Assembly: GCA_937904375.1 (NCBI GenBank)
Contig: CALDIG010000239.1
Location: 1 to 13,362 of the forward strand
Source of the DNA: an uncultured Prevotellaceae bacterium
GTDB taxonomy: Bacteria; Bacteroidota; Bacteroidia; Bacteroidales; Muribaculaceae
Direction: 5' to 3'
Length of the DNA stretch: 13,362 nt
Part shown: positions 1-8,894 of the stretch, one piece after another
Layout of the letters: every line of letters starts with the position of its first letter
How positions within the stretch are numbered: position 1 is the first letter of the stretch
The notes under the pieces: model-generated
Database searches by the model: none
Told to the model about the DNA's origin: nothing
The model's input: the letters and a program-made list of their open reading frames with translations, nothing else
Translations under genes and position numbers: made by a program

Positions 1-118
1 TTTACTTAAACTCTTGAAATGTAGCCCACTACTATTCTTCAACTTTAAGAAAAAATATACTCGACATAAGATCAAAATCCATCTCAATTAATTTATAGAA
101 CCCACCTATAATAGTATA

Positions 119-2899
119 ATGCGAAGGTATTTTGTTGCTTACATATTGGCTTTTTGTGCTGTGATGCCGGTGTGGGGATACACCTTGAGTGGAATGGTGC
201 GAGATGCCTCCACTCACGAGGCGATTGAGTTTGCCACTGTAGAACTCTCGCCAGGGCAACACACTGTAGTCACCGACGCTCAGGGACATTACAGAATGAG
301 TGTGGATGCAGGCAACTACACCCTGAAGGTGTCGTTCATTGGCTATAAAAGCCAAACTAAGAAGATAACGATTAACCAGAACCGCACCCTTAATTTCGAG
401 CTCGACGAAGACTCTCAACTGCTCGATGAGGTGGTGGTCACCGCCAAGGAGCAGGCAGGACTTACCAGTGCCTCGCGCATCGACCGAGACGCGATGGCGC
501 ACTTGCAGCCCACCAGCTTTACCGACCTGTTGGAGCTGCTGCCGGGAAATATCTCCCATACTCCTGACATGGGCAGCGTGAACAGCATTCAGCTGCGCGA
601 GACGGGCAACCTCACCGCCAGCGGTGCGCAGAGCAACAGCGAGAACTACGCCATCAGCGCTCTCGGCACCCTCTTTGTGGTTGACGGCGCACCCATCAAC
701 GGAGACGCCAACATGCAGAACGTGCCTGGTACAGGCGGCGACCTGTCGTCACCCGAAGGCAAGCGCGACATGACCAACCGCGGTGTGGATATGCGCACCA
801 TCTCTACCGACAACATCGAGAGCGTGGAGATTGTGCGTGGCATCCCTAGTGTGGAGTATGGAAACCTCACCAGTGGCATGGTAAACATCAAGCGAGTGCG
901 CCGAGCCACACCTCTCACTGCGCGTTTTAAAGCCGATGAATACAGTAAACTCGTGAGCGTAGGCAAGGGATTTAATCTAGGTAATAGCGACCACATTATG
1001 AACGTGGATGGAAGCTACCTTGACTCTAAGGTTGATCCACGCAACAACCTCGAGAACTACAAACGCATTACCCTGTCGGGGCGACTGAACATGCGTTTTA
1101 ACAGCAATACCCTTGAAACTTCGTGGATAACGGGTGTGGATTATACCGGTTCGTTCGACAACTCCAAGACCGACCCCGACCTAAGCGCGTTGAAGATTAA
1201 CGAGTATAAATCGAGTTACAACCGATTGAATTACACTAGCGACCTGACTTTCAACCTCACCAACCTCTCGTGGCTCGAGCGCATCAACCTCAACACCTCG
1301 GCAAGCTATCAGATGGATCGCCTGGAGCGCACCAAGCAGGTGGCGCCGCAGCGCGCATCGGTAGCCCCCACATCGATGGAGGAGGGCGTCCACGACGGGC
1401 AGTATCTGCTCAACGACTATATCGCACACTACATCAGCGACGGCAAACCCATGAACCTCTTTGTGAAACTCAAGGCGGAGGGAGGTCTCAACCACAAGGC
1501 GATGACCAACTCCTATAAGGTGGGCGTCGAGTGGACCCTTTCTAAAAACCATGGCGACGGACAGGTCTATGACATCTCGCAGCCTCTCTCGGCATCGTGG
1601 GTGACCCGGCCGCGTGCCTATAAAGACGTGCCGGCACTGAAAGTGCTCTCGTTCTATGTCGAGGACAACCTGCAAGTGCCGGTGGGCAATCACAAGGCGG
1701 AGCTTCAGGCGGGAGTTCGCAGCATCCAGCTCGTGGGGCTCGACAGCCGTTACGACCTTAGCGGCAAGGTATATTTCGACCCACGCCTCAATGCCAAGTG
1801 GGAGTTCCCCGCCATCAAAGTGGGTGGACGTAGCCTCAAGCTCTCGCTTGCCGGCGGCTACGGCATCACCACCAAGATGCCCACCGTGAGCCATCTCTTC
1901 CCGCAGGTGCATTACAACGATTTCATTCAGCTCAACTACTATGACGTGCTCAACCCACAGGAACACAGCCATGTGAGTGTGCGCACATATATCGACGACG
2001 TGACTAACTATCACCTGCGCCCGGCCGTCAACCACAAGTGGGAACTGCGATTGAGCGGCGAGATAGGCAAAAACCGCTTCTCTATCACCTACTTCAAGGA
2101 GAAGATGAGCTCAGGTTTCCGCAACATGAGCTATTATCAGCCTTACGGCTACCGCAAGTATGACGCTAACGGCATCCAGGCAGAGTATGTCACTGGTCCG
2201 CCATTGCTCGACACCATTCCCTACACCGATGTGCAGGTGCTTGACGGCTACTCGATGGTGAGCAACGGAAGCCGCCTCGACAAGGAGGGCATCGAGTTTA
2301 CGCTCAACACTGCCCGCTGGACCACTCTTGCCACTGCACTCACTGTCACTGGAGCATGGTTCCGCTCCACTTACACCAACTCGATGATGCTCTACGACCC
2401 AGTGAGCGATGTGGTTGACGGCACGCCAGTGCGCAATAAATATATCGGCTACTATAACTACAATGAGGGAAGGGTAAACAACCAATTCAACACCAATTTC
2501 ATGTTCGACACCCAAATAACCCGCTGGGGACTGGTGTTCACCACTACTGTGCAGTGCATGTGGTGGGTGAGCACGCGCAAACTGTGGCAAAACGGCGTTC
2601 CCGAGAGCTATCTCGACGTGGCCGACGGACTGCTGCATCTCTACACCGAGGCTCATCAGAGCGACCCTATGCTGCAACTGCTCACCAAGTATTACAACGA
2701 CAACCTTTATAACCGTCTCACAACTCCCATTGCCCTGTATGTCAATCTCAAAGCCACCAAGCAGGTGGGCAAGCACTTGAAGATTGCTGTCTTCGCCAAC
2801 CGCCTTATCGACTATCTTCCCGACTACAAATCTAATGGTCTTACTGTGCGCCGCACCAGCGACCCCTACTTTGGCATGGAGTTGAATTTCTCGTTATGA
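119..2899 (+). CDS. TonB-dependent outer-membrane receptor with carboxypeptidase-regulatory-like N-terminal domain
   Basis: A 926-residue protein that probably imports a ligand across the outer membrane using TonB energy; the ligand cannot be read from the sequence. Residues 1-20 form a signal peptide. Residues 21-98 form a carboxypeptidase-regulatory-like beta-sandwich (GxVxDxxTxxxIxxATV, then a YTLKVSFIGYK stretch). An LDEVVVTA segment at 102-109 leads into the plug, about 118-260, which contains LFVVDGAPI and IESVEIVRGIPSVEYGNLTSG. The remainder is rich in alternating aromatic/polar strands typical of a 22-strand barrel and ends in ELNFSL. The start is the first Met of the signal peptide. 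The stop overlaps the next long open frame by 4 bases. No SusD-like gene follows, so a classical SusCD glycan system is unlikely. The partners are DUF4876- and DUF6850-like. Family assignment is very secure; substrate is unknown. Confidence 0.96.
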   Translation: MRRYFVAYILAFCAVMPVWGYTLSGMVRDASTHEAIEFATVELSPGQHTVVTDAQGHYRMSVDAGNYTLKVSFIGYKSQTKKITINQNRTLNFELDEDSQLLDEVVVTAKEQAGLTSASRIDRDAMAHLQPTSFTDLLELLPGNISHTPDMGSVNSIQLRETGNLTASGAQSNSENYAISALGTLFVVDGAPINGDANMQNVPGTGGDLSSPEGKRDMTNRGVDMRTISTDNIESVEIVRGIPSVEYGNLTSGMVNIKRVRRATPLTARFKADEYSKLVSVGKGFNLGNSDHIMNVDGSYLDSKVDPRNNLENYKRITLSGRLNMRFNSNTLETSWITGVDYTGSFDNSKTDPDLSALKINEYKSSYNRLNYTSDLTFNLTNLSWLERINLNTSASYQMDRLERTKQVAPQRASVAPTSMEEGVHDGQYLLNDYIAHYISDGKPMNLFVKLKAEGGLNHKAMTNSYKVGVEWTLSKNHGDGQVYDISQPLSASWVTRPRAYKDVPALKVLSFYVEDNLQVPVGNHKAELQAGVRSIQLVGLDSRYDLSGKVYFDPRLNAKWEFPAIKVGGRSLKLSLAGGYGITTKMPTVSHLFPQVHYNDFIQLNYYDVLNPQEHSHVSVRTYIDDVTNYHLRPAVNHKWELRLSGEIGKNRFSITYFKEKMSSGFRNMSYYQPYGYRKYDANGIQAEYVTGPPLLDTIPYTDVQVLDGYSMVSNGSRLDKEGIEFTLNTARWTTLATALTVTGAWFRSTYTNSMMLYDPVSDVVDGTPVRNKYIGYYNYNEGRVNNQFNTNFMFDTQITRWGLVFTTTVQCMWWVSTRKLWQNGVPESYLDVADGLLHLYTEAHQSDPMLQLLTKYYNDNLYNRLTTPIALYVNLKATKQVGKHLKIAVFANRLIDYLPDYKSNGLTVRRTSDPYFGMELNFSL

Positions 2900-2952
2900 G
2901 AAAACGAGTTGACAAGAAAAAACTAAGTAAGAACAAAAAACTAAAAACCGAA

Positions 2953-4254
2953 ATGGACAAAAAGATATTTTATACAGCATTTATGTGTTTGGTGCTGTCA
3001 CTTTTCTCCTGCGATGACAAGTTGGGCGATATCGCCTCAACGACATCGCTGCCGGTTCATCTCAACATCACAATGCCCGCCGACCTCGAAGGTGTGGAGG
3101 CAGGAGAATTGAGCGACGAGGTTTTTGAAATCAAGAACGTGACCACTGGGCGTGTGACCACCTATACTTCGCGCAACGACATCAATCTCCAGCCAGGACT
3201 CTATGATGTGTCTTACAATGCCGTCATCAGTGTTACCGATGCCAATGGCAATGTGGCAGTCAAAAACATCAGGGCGTTTGCCCAAAGCGTGGAGATAAGT
3301 GCCACTGGCAGCACCATCAACCTTAACACCTATTTGTATGTGCCAACCGATGACTTCATCATAAGCGAGGTGTTCTTCACCGGCACGCTGCGTCCCACAG
3401 GCAACCAGTATTATGGCGACGACTATGTAAAAATCTACAACAACACCGACCATGTGCTATATGCCGACGGACTCACTTTCCTAGAGTCGAAATTCACCAC
3501 CACTCAAAAGTACAACTACCGTCCTAACGTGATGTCGAGCGCGTTTACCGTGCAGGCTATCTACACCATTCCTGGCAGTGGCACTGACTATCCTGTGCAG
3601 CCAGGAGAGGAATTGATAATATGCGACACTGGCATCGACCATCGGGTCGCCAACGAGAACTCCTTTGACCTGAGCCATGCCAATTTTGAGTGGTATGACG
3701 TCTCGACATCACCCACCAACCTCGACATTGACAGCCCCACCGTGCCAAATCTCGACAAGTGGTACTGCTACACCCTCTCGTTCTTCCTGCTGCACAACCG
3801 CGGTTTCAAGGCATGGGCACTGGCGCGCATCCCTATTGACAAGGAAGAATATCTGGCTCAGTATATGTACCGCTACAATTACGAGGTGGTAGTCGAGGCT
3901 GGAACCTATCCCATGAGTCAGCAGGCCTACAAGATTCCCAATGAGTGGATTGTGGATGCCGTGAATTGCAGCGTCGAAGCGGAGTATGCCTGGAATGTGG
4001 TACATTCGTCGCTCGACCGAGGCTATGCCTACTGCGGCACAATGGACCACGACAAGACGCGCTACTTCCATAGCGTGCGCCGCAAGATGCTATATCTTAA
4101 AGACGGACACCCTGTGCTTAAAGACACCAACAACTCCAGCGAAGACTTCAACAGCCACGTTATTGCCAGTGAGATAGAACGTCAAGGCACTGCCATTGAC
4201 TATCAAGGCACCCGATGCACACAAAGCACCTGGGACGGAGTAGTGTTAAAATAA
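2953..4254 (+). CDS. DUF4876-like lipoprotein, partner of the TonB receptor
   Basis: A 433-residue predicted lipoprotein. The open frame reaches back to 2896, overlapping the receptor stop, but the first 19 codons encode a very Lys-rich stretch unlike a signal sequence. The ATG at 2953 gives a clean lipoprotein signal ending in the lipobox LFSC (Cys20), so I chose it. The residues after the Cys are DDK, an acidic start compatible with surface export signals of Bacteroidota lipoproteins (inference). Residues about 33-128 look like an all-beta domain (an LQPGLYDV turn). From about 134 an ISEVFFTGT segment followed by DDYVKIYNN and LYADGLTF resembles a lamin-tail-like (LTD) fold. The layout, length and position after a TonB receptor match DUF4876 proteins from Bacteroides as I recall them. 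It is probably an extracellular ligand-binding or receptor-capping partner; no enzymatic motif is visible. Confidence 0.82.
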   Translation: MDKKIFYTAFMCLVLSLFSCDDKLGDIASTTSLPVHLNITMPADLEGVEAGELSDEVFEIKNVTTGRVTTYTSRNDINLQPGLYDVSYNAVISVTDANGNVAVKNIRAFAQSVEISATGSTINLNTYLYVPTDDFIISEVFFTGTLRPTGNQYYGDDYVKIYNNTDHVLYADGLTFLESKFTTTQKYNYRPNVMSSAFTVQAIYTIPGSGTDYPVQPGEELIICDTGIDHRVANENSFDLSHANFEWYDVSTSPTNLDIDSPTVPNLDKWYCYTLSFFLLHNRGFKAWALARIPIDKEEYLAQYMYRYNYEVVVEAGTYPMSQQAYKIPNEWIVDAVNCSVEAEYAWNVVHSSLDRGYAYCGTMDHDKTRYFHSVRRKMLYLKDGHPVLKDTNNSSEDFNSHVIASEIERQGTAIDYQGTRCTQSTWDGVVLK

Positions 4255-4256
4255 TG

Positions 4257-4405
4257 AACAATGGAGCTGACAAGAGGACAAAGGACAATGGAGCTAACAA
4301 GCTGACAAGAAACAAGCTGACAAGGCAATGGTAGTTGTCGCAACCTTACACTTGTCTCGTTCGCTCGTCAGCTTGTTCGCTCGTCAGCTCGTTCGCTCGT
4401 CAGCT
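4257..4405. repeat. Composite intergenic repeat: tandem 15-16-bp units forming an inverted repeat
   Basis: Left half: ACAATGGAGCTGACAAG at 4258-4274 recurs with one change at 4285-4301. AACAAGCTGACAAG occurs at 4296-4309 and again at 4311-4324 (15-bp period). Right half: a 16-bp unit GTTCGCTCGTCAGCTT repeats three times at 4359-4374, 4375-4390 and 4391-4405 (last copy one base short). The right half is largely the reverse complement of the left: 4311-4324 against 4364-4377 matches 13 of 14. The transcript could therefore fold into several alternative hairpins between the lipoprotein gene and the downstream barrel gene, perhaps tuning their relative expression or mRNA stability. The role is inference; the repeats are seen directly. 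Confidence 0.85.
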
Positions 4406-4426
4406 AAAAACGATAACCTATTAATA

Positions 4427-5965
4427 ATGAACTATAAGTCATTTAGATACATACTATTATTCTTGGCTGTTGTGACGGCTACTGATGTCATGATGGCTCA
4501 GGAGGCCGACTCAGTGGCTGGGGTGATGCGGCGCGTGGAGCGTAACGCGCAAGAGACAGAGCGGTTGCTCACGCAGGCTTGGAACAATCCCGCCATCATG
4601 CAGCTGTGGCGCGACTACTCGATTAGCGAGGTAAAGGTGGGCTACACCAGCCGCAACGATAACAATGCCATCGATATACAGCGGGGAGACAAGGACAATA
4701 CGCTGCTCTTTGACGCACGCACCTATATGAAACACCGCAACAGCACCCTGTGGGGTGAGGCCTATTATCACAACGGACGCATCAAGGGCATAAATTGGAA
4801 CGAGACCAGTGAGCCGCAAGTGGTGCAGCCCTATCTGCTCGCCGACAGCGTGGGCGGCACGATGAACGTGGAGCGTTACAGCTTCATGGGCGGCTGGGCG
4901 AGATATGACGGGAAATTGGCTGTGGGAGCCTCGATGGGCTACACCGCAGGTCTTTACTACCGCAATGTTGATCCCCGCCCACGCAACGTGACCGCCAACC
5001 TTGATGTTCAGGCGGGAATAGGCTACAACGTGTGGCGTGACTATGTACTCGCCGCAAGCCTCAATTACAAGAAATACAAGCAAACCAACAATGTAGCGTT
5101 CTACAGCGAACTCGGCAACGACAAGATTTTCCACTTGCTGGGCTTTGCCAACGACTACAGCCGCTTTGCAGGGACCGGCATCCAGACCTATTATAACGGA
5201 AACCGTATTGGCGCCACGCTCAATTTCCACCCCGCCACGGGCAAGGGCATCTCGGCGAGTGTGGAAGCCTCGCGGTTTACTTTCAACAATGTCATCACCC
5301 AACTCAACAAGCTGCCTCTGGCTCACGTGGGCTACAATGTGATTGATGCCGAAATGGCATGGATGTCGCAAGATTGGGGGGTAAGAGCCTTTGTCGAGGC
5401 ATCGCGACGTGTGGGTACCGAGAACATATTTGGCGACCCTGCCGGCTCGGTATATACCTGCATCGGAAAGCTAGACATGTCGTTCCAGAACACCTTTTGC
5501 GCTTCGGTCGATGGTGTGTGGCAACGTGCTGTCGCCAAGAGTTTCACGCTGGCTCTGCATCCTGCTATAGCCTACAACCACTACAACGAGATATATGTTG
5601 ACCCTGCCAGCAGCAAGCAGGTCAATGAGATGAACTACAGTGTGCTCGCTAAGGGCTCAGCAATGATAGGCAGACGCACACATCTAGCATTATCGGTGGC
5701 GGTAAACCACATTTCTCCCACATCGAGCGACTTGATGATGAGCGAGGGCGATGTAAAGCCCGAGTTGGCGGGACTGCAGCGTGCTGTGCAAAACAATTTC
5801 TACTATCTCAGCGGCAAGCGCACTTCAATGCTTGCAGCTCTGGATGTGACAGTGGCGATTAACAATAAATATGCTCTGCGCGGCAGCGCCAGGTGGCAAC
5901 ATACCCATTTGGTACTCTCCACCCATCGTGACGAGCTTGATTTCTCGCTCGGTGTTGTGTTTTGA
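4427..5965 (+). CDS. DUF6850-like outer-membrane beta-barrel protein
   Basis: A 512-residue predicted outer-membrane barrel. The open frame extends back to 4328, but that extra stretch encodes the tandem DNA repeat and not a signal. The ATG at 4427 begins a good signal peptide (MNYKSFRYILLFLAVVTATD, cleavage likely near MMAQ, about residue 25). The mature N-terminus has a short helical region (AWNNPAIMQLW), followed by strands of alternating polar and aromatic residues through to the end. The C-terminus is ELDFSLGVVF, with the terminal Phe usual for barrel assembly. Size, N-terminal pattern and position behind a TonB receptor and a DUF4876-like lipoprotein fit the DUF6850 barrel family as I recall it. 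Transport activity is unproven. It is 172 bases downstream of the lipoprotein gene, across a structured repeat, and is probably co-transcribed. Confidence 0.82.
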   Translation: MNYKSFRYILLFLAVVTATDVMMAQEADSVAGVMRRVERNAQETERLLTQAWNNPAIMQLWRDYSISEVKVGYTSRNDNNAIDIQRGDKDNTLLFDARTYMKHRNSTLWGEAYYHNGRIKGINWNETSEPQVVQPYLLADSVGGTMNVERYSFMGGWARYDGKLAVGASMGYTAGLYYRNVDPRPRNVTANLDVQAGIGYNVWRDYVLAASLNYKKYKQTNNVAFYSELGNDKIFHLLGFANDYSRFAGTGIQTYYNGNRIGATLNFHPATGKGISASVEASRFTFNNVITQLNKLPLAHVGYNVIDAEMAWMSQDWGVRAFVEASRRVGTENIFGDPAGSVYTCIGKLDMSFQNTFCASVDGVWQRAVAKSFTLALHPAIAYNHYNEIYVDPASSKQVNEMNYSVLAKGSAMIGRRTHLALSVAVNHISPTSSDLMMSEGDVKPELAGLQRAVQNNFYYLSGKRTSMLAALDVTVAINNKYALRGSARWQHTHLVLSTHRDELDFSLGVVF

Positions 5966-5974
5966 CATTTATAG

Positions 5975-5994
5975 GGACAAGGCGTGCCTTGTCC
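5975..5994. repeat. Perfect palindromic hairpin between barrel and peptidase genes
   Basis: The 20 bases GGACAAGGCGTGCCTTGTCC form a perfect inverted repeat (9-base arms about a GT centre; an 8-bp stem with a CGTG loop in RNA). It starts 9 bases after the barrel stop. No T-run follows, so it is not a canonical intrinsic terminator. It looks like a short REP-type or mRNA-stability hairpin. The remaining 44 bases before the peptidase start hold no clear promoter. Confidence 0.75.
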
Positions 5995-6038
5995 GCTAGT
6001 TCACAGTTTCCCGATAAACTATAAACGAAATATATAAG

Positions 6039-8858
6039 ATGAAACGAAAAATTTTACTCACGGCAGCAAGTGTGCTATTTGCGCTTAGTGGCATTGCCCA
6101 AGATGTGGTCCCTGCCGACAAGTCGGTGCGCACTGGCACTCTTTCTAACGGCTTGACCTACTATGTCAAGCATAACAACTTTCCCGAGCACCGTGCCGAC
6201 TTCTTCATAGCTCAGCGAGTGGGCTCGCTCCAGGAGCAGGAGAGTCAGCGAGGCTTGGCGCATTTCCTTGAGCACATGTGCTTTAACGGCACCAAGCACT
6301 TCCCCGGCAACTCGCTTATCACCTACATGGAGTCGATAGGCGTGAAATTTGGTGCCAACCTCAATGCCTATACCTCGACCGATGAGACGGTGTATAACAT
6401 CAGCAATGTGCCCACCGAGCGGCGTTCGGCACTCGACTCGTGCTTTCTAGTCCTTGCCGACTGGAGTCACGACCTCACCCTCGACGGCAAGGAGATTGAC
6501 AAGGAGCGCGGCGTGATAGAGGGCGAGTGGCGCATGCGCACTGGCGCCAACTACCGTCTGCTCGAAAAGAGCGCTCCCACGCTTTACCCTGGCAATCTCT
6601 ATGGCGAGCGCATGCCCATAGGGCTGATGAGTGTAGTCAAAAACTTCAAGCACAAGGAGCTGCGCAATTACTACAAGCAGTGGTATCATCCTTCTAACCA
6701 ATGCATCATCGTGGTGGGCGACATCGACCCCGACTATGCTGTGGGCAAGATTGAGGAACTGTTTGGCAAAGTCAAGAACCCCAAGAACGCCAAGCCAGTT
6801 GAGAAGGTCACTGTCCCCGATAATGAGCACATTATCTCGTGCGTGGAAACCGACCGCGAGCAGAACAGCATCAGCGTGCGGCTCATGTACAAGCACTCCG
6901 ACCTAGACGATGCGCTCAAAGGCACGACTTCCTATTTCCGGGACGAGTACCTAAAACGCATGGTGGCGTCGATGCTCAACTCGCGCCTTAGCGACCTCGC
7001 TCGCCAGCCCGATGCGCCGTTCACCACAGCTCATGCCGCCGACCGCAATTACATGCTCGCCAAGAGCCGCGACGCTTTCCAGTTTATCGCCATGAGTAAG
7101 AGCGGCAAGGCTGCTGAGACGATGCGGTGGCTCGCGCGCGAGGTGAAGCGGGCGCAGGATTTTGGCTTCACCGAGACCGAGTTGCGCCGTGCGCGTCTCA
7201 ACTACGAGAGCGCCCTTGAGAAGATGTACCGCGAGCGCGACAAGTACAGCAACACCAGCTACTGCCGCGACTTTGTGCGCGCCTTCCTCGAAGGCGAGCC
7301 CATCCCGTCGTTCGACACCCAATACAGCATCATGCGCAATATAATGAAAGATGTGACGCCTGAGCAGGTGAACGCTTATCTCGTCAATCTCATCAGCGAC
7401 ACCGAGCGCAACGTTGTTTTGGTGACTTTCGCCCCCGAAGCCGAGAGTGCCACACTGCCCACACAGCAAGAACTGATTGACGCTTACCGTGAGGGCAGGG
7501 CACAAGAGGTTGAAGCATATATCGACACTCTTACTGCCCACCGGCTGCTGCCATCGGAGCCTGTAGCTGGCAAGATTGTGGAGCAGCAGTATGTGCCAGA
7601 GTTTGACGCCGAGCAGTGGACCCTTAGCAATGGCATAAAGATGCTTGTCAAGCCCACAACGCTCAAGGCCGGTGAAGTGGTGATTGCCGGTGCCGGTCCC
7701 GGCGGACTCTCGCAGAACTATCGTGCCGAGGATGCCGCCTCGCTCAAAGCTATCAATTCGGTGATGGCGCTGAGCGGCTACGGCGAGTTTATGGGCAACG
7801 ACCTGAAGAAAGTGCTCGCCGGCAAAGACGTGAAGATGCGCACCTTCGTGAGCAAAACCGAGGAGGGATTTCAGGGAGCCTCGTCGCGTGGCGACCTTGA
7901 GACCGCCATGCAGCTTCTTTATCTCAAGCTCACCAGCCCGCAAAAGGATGAGAATGCCTTTAACGCTTTTCTTGAGCAAAACCGCACGCGCATCGCCAAC
8001 CAAAATGACCCTAAATATGAGTTTGCCGACTCTATCTTCGCCAACGTGTTCTGCCATCATCCACTCGGTGCCGAGAAACTCACGCTAGAGGAAGTGGGGC
8101 AGGTTGACTATGACCGCATCATGGAGGTGTATAAAGACCGTTTCGCCGATGTGAGCGACTTGACGGTGTATGTGATAGGCGACTTCGACCGCGACTCGCT
8201 AATGCAGCTCAGCGAGCGTTACATTGCTGCCTTGCCGGGCTATGGACGCATGGAGAAGGCAAAGGATATTGGTTATCACCTCTTTAGCGGTGACGTTAAA
8301 AACTACTGGACTCGCGAGATGGAGACAGCGCAGGACAAGGTGTATTTCTTCTGGACTGGCGACTGCCCTTACAATGCCCGCAACGTGCTGCTTGCCAAAA
8401 TAGCGGGGCAGGTGTTCACGGGAATCTTCCGTGACGAGCTGCGTGAGAACCGAGGCTGGACCTATCATGTAGATACCCATTGCAGCGTGGTCACCGACCA
8501 GAACGGCGATGACGGTCCTGTGACATTCATGCCGCTCAACGTCACCGTCACGGCGGGCAAGGGTGCCGAGGCGCGCGACTTCATTGAGCAAGCCATCAAG
8601 GATGTGGCAGAGCATGGTATAACAGCCGAGCAGCTCGACAAGGTGAAGAAATACTACCGCAAGGTCTATAGCGAGGATATCGAAGACAACACCTACTGGA
8701 TGGCGATGATGCGCAACTGGGTGAAGAACAGCGTCAACCTCGACAAGGACTACTTGCAGCTGCTCGACAGCATCACAGTAGCCGACGTTCAAGACTTCGT
8801 GGCACGCTACATCAACACCGGCAATCGCCTCATCCTACTCATGGAGGCGCTCAATTAA
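6039..8858 (+). CDS. M16 (insulinase/pitrilysin-type) zinc metallopeptidase, exported
   Basis: A 939-residue peptidase that should cleave peptides inside a closed clam-shell chamber, in the periplasm or envelope. A signal peptide (MKRKILLTAASVLFALSGIA) precedes the mature enzyme. The inverted zinc motif HFLEH is at residues 75-79: His75 and His79 as zinc ligands, Glu78 as catalytic base. The downstream acidic motif ERGVIEGEW at 156-164 supplies the third ligand, most likely Glu163, with Glu156 also conserved. The C-terminal half lacks a second HxxEH, as expected, but keeps the substrate-positioning Arg802 and Tyr809 (LRENRGWTY), spaced as in insulin-degrading enzyme. The length of about 940 matches the fused two-half M16 form (PqqL-like). 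All key residues are intact, so it should be active. It sits 73 bases behind the barrel gene in the same direction and may share its transcript. Confidence 0.95.
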   Translation: MKRKILLTAASVLFALSGIAQDVVPADKSVRTGTLSNGLTYYVKHNNFPEHRADFFIAQRVGSLQEQESQRGLAHFLEHMCFNGTKHFPGNSLITYMESIGVKFGANLNAYTSTDETVYNISNVPTERRSALDSCFLVLADWSHDLTLDGKEIDKERGVIEGEWRMRTGANYRLLEKSAPTLYPGNLYGERMPIGLMSVVKNFKHKELRNYYKQWYHPSNQCIIVVGDIDPDYAVGKIEELFGKVKNPKNAKPVEKVTVPDNEHIISCVETDREQNSISVRLMYKHSDLDDALKGTTSYFRDEYLKRMVASMLNSRLSDLARQPDAPFTTAHAADRNYMLAKSRDAFQFIAMSKSGKAAETMRWLAREVKRAQDFGFTETELRRARLNYESALEKMYRERDKYSNTSYCRDFVRAFLEGEPIPSFDTQYSIMRNIMKDVTPEQVNAYLVNLISDTERNVVLVTFAPEAESATLPTQQELIDAYREGRAQEVEAYIDTLTAHRLLPSEPVAGKIVEQQYVPEFDAEQWTLSNGIKMLVKPTTLKAGEVVIAGAGPGGLSQNYRAEDAASLKAINSVMALSGYGEFMGNDLKKVLAGKDVKMRTFVSKTEEGFQGASSRGDLETAMQLLYLKLTSPQKDENAFNAFLEQNRTRIANQNDPKYEFADSIFANVFCHHPLGAEKLTLEEVGQVDYDRIMEVYKDRFADVSDLTVYVIGDFDRDSLMQLSERYIAALPGYGRMEKAKDIGYHLFSGDVKNYWTREMETAQDKVYFFWTGDCPYNARNVLLAKIAGQVFTGIFRDELRENRGWTYHVDTHCSVVTDQNGDDGPVTFMPLNVTVTAGKGAEARDFIEQAIKDVAEHGITAEQLDKVKKYYRKVYSEDIEDNTYWMAMMRNWVKNSVNLDKDYLQLLDSITVADVQDFVARYINTGNRLILLMEALN

Positions 8859-8866
8859 TGCAAAGT

Positions 8867-8892
8867 GTCCTCAAAGGGACACCTTTGAGGAC
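8867..8892. repeat. 11-bp stem hairpin after the M16 gene, REP-like
   Basis: GTCCTCAAAGG (8867-8877) and its exact reverse complement (8882-8892) flank a GACA loop. It begins 8 bases after the peptidase stop. There is no T-run, so termination is uncertain. The TCCTCAA/TTGAGGA arm recurs several times in the spacer before rpsA (11551-11714), making this a member of the local repeat family. Confidence 0.8.
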
Positions 8893-8894
8893 GC

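Noticed and set aside
1..118. Promoter of the TonB receptor operon
   Set aside because: No segment matches the Bacteroidota TTTG / TAnnTTTG pair at the right spacing. The stretch holds no gene, and the promoter may lie outside the window.
1181..2035. Antisense open frame of 284 codons in the TonB receptor gene
   Set aside because: It is a shadow frame of the receptor: biased composition, no signal or motif. The similar antisense frame at 4511-5371 is rejected for the same reason.
4257..4405. CRISPR array
   Set aside because: The repeats are 15-16 bp, tandem with essentially no spacers, and form two reverse-complementary halves. No cas genes are present.
6951..8060. Long antisense open frame (369 codons) within the M16 gene
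   Set aside because: It lies wholly opposite a well-supported gene with intact catalytic motifs. Its translation is rich in His/Leu/Val/Arg with no recognisable domain, typical of the complement of GC-rich coding sequence.
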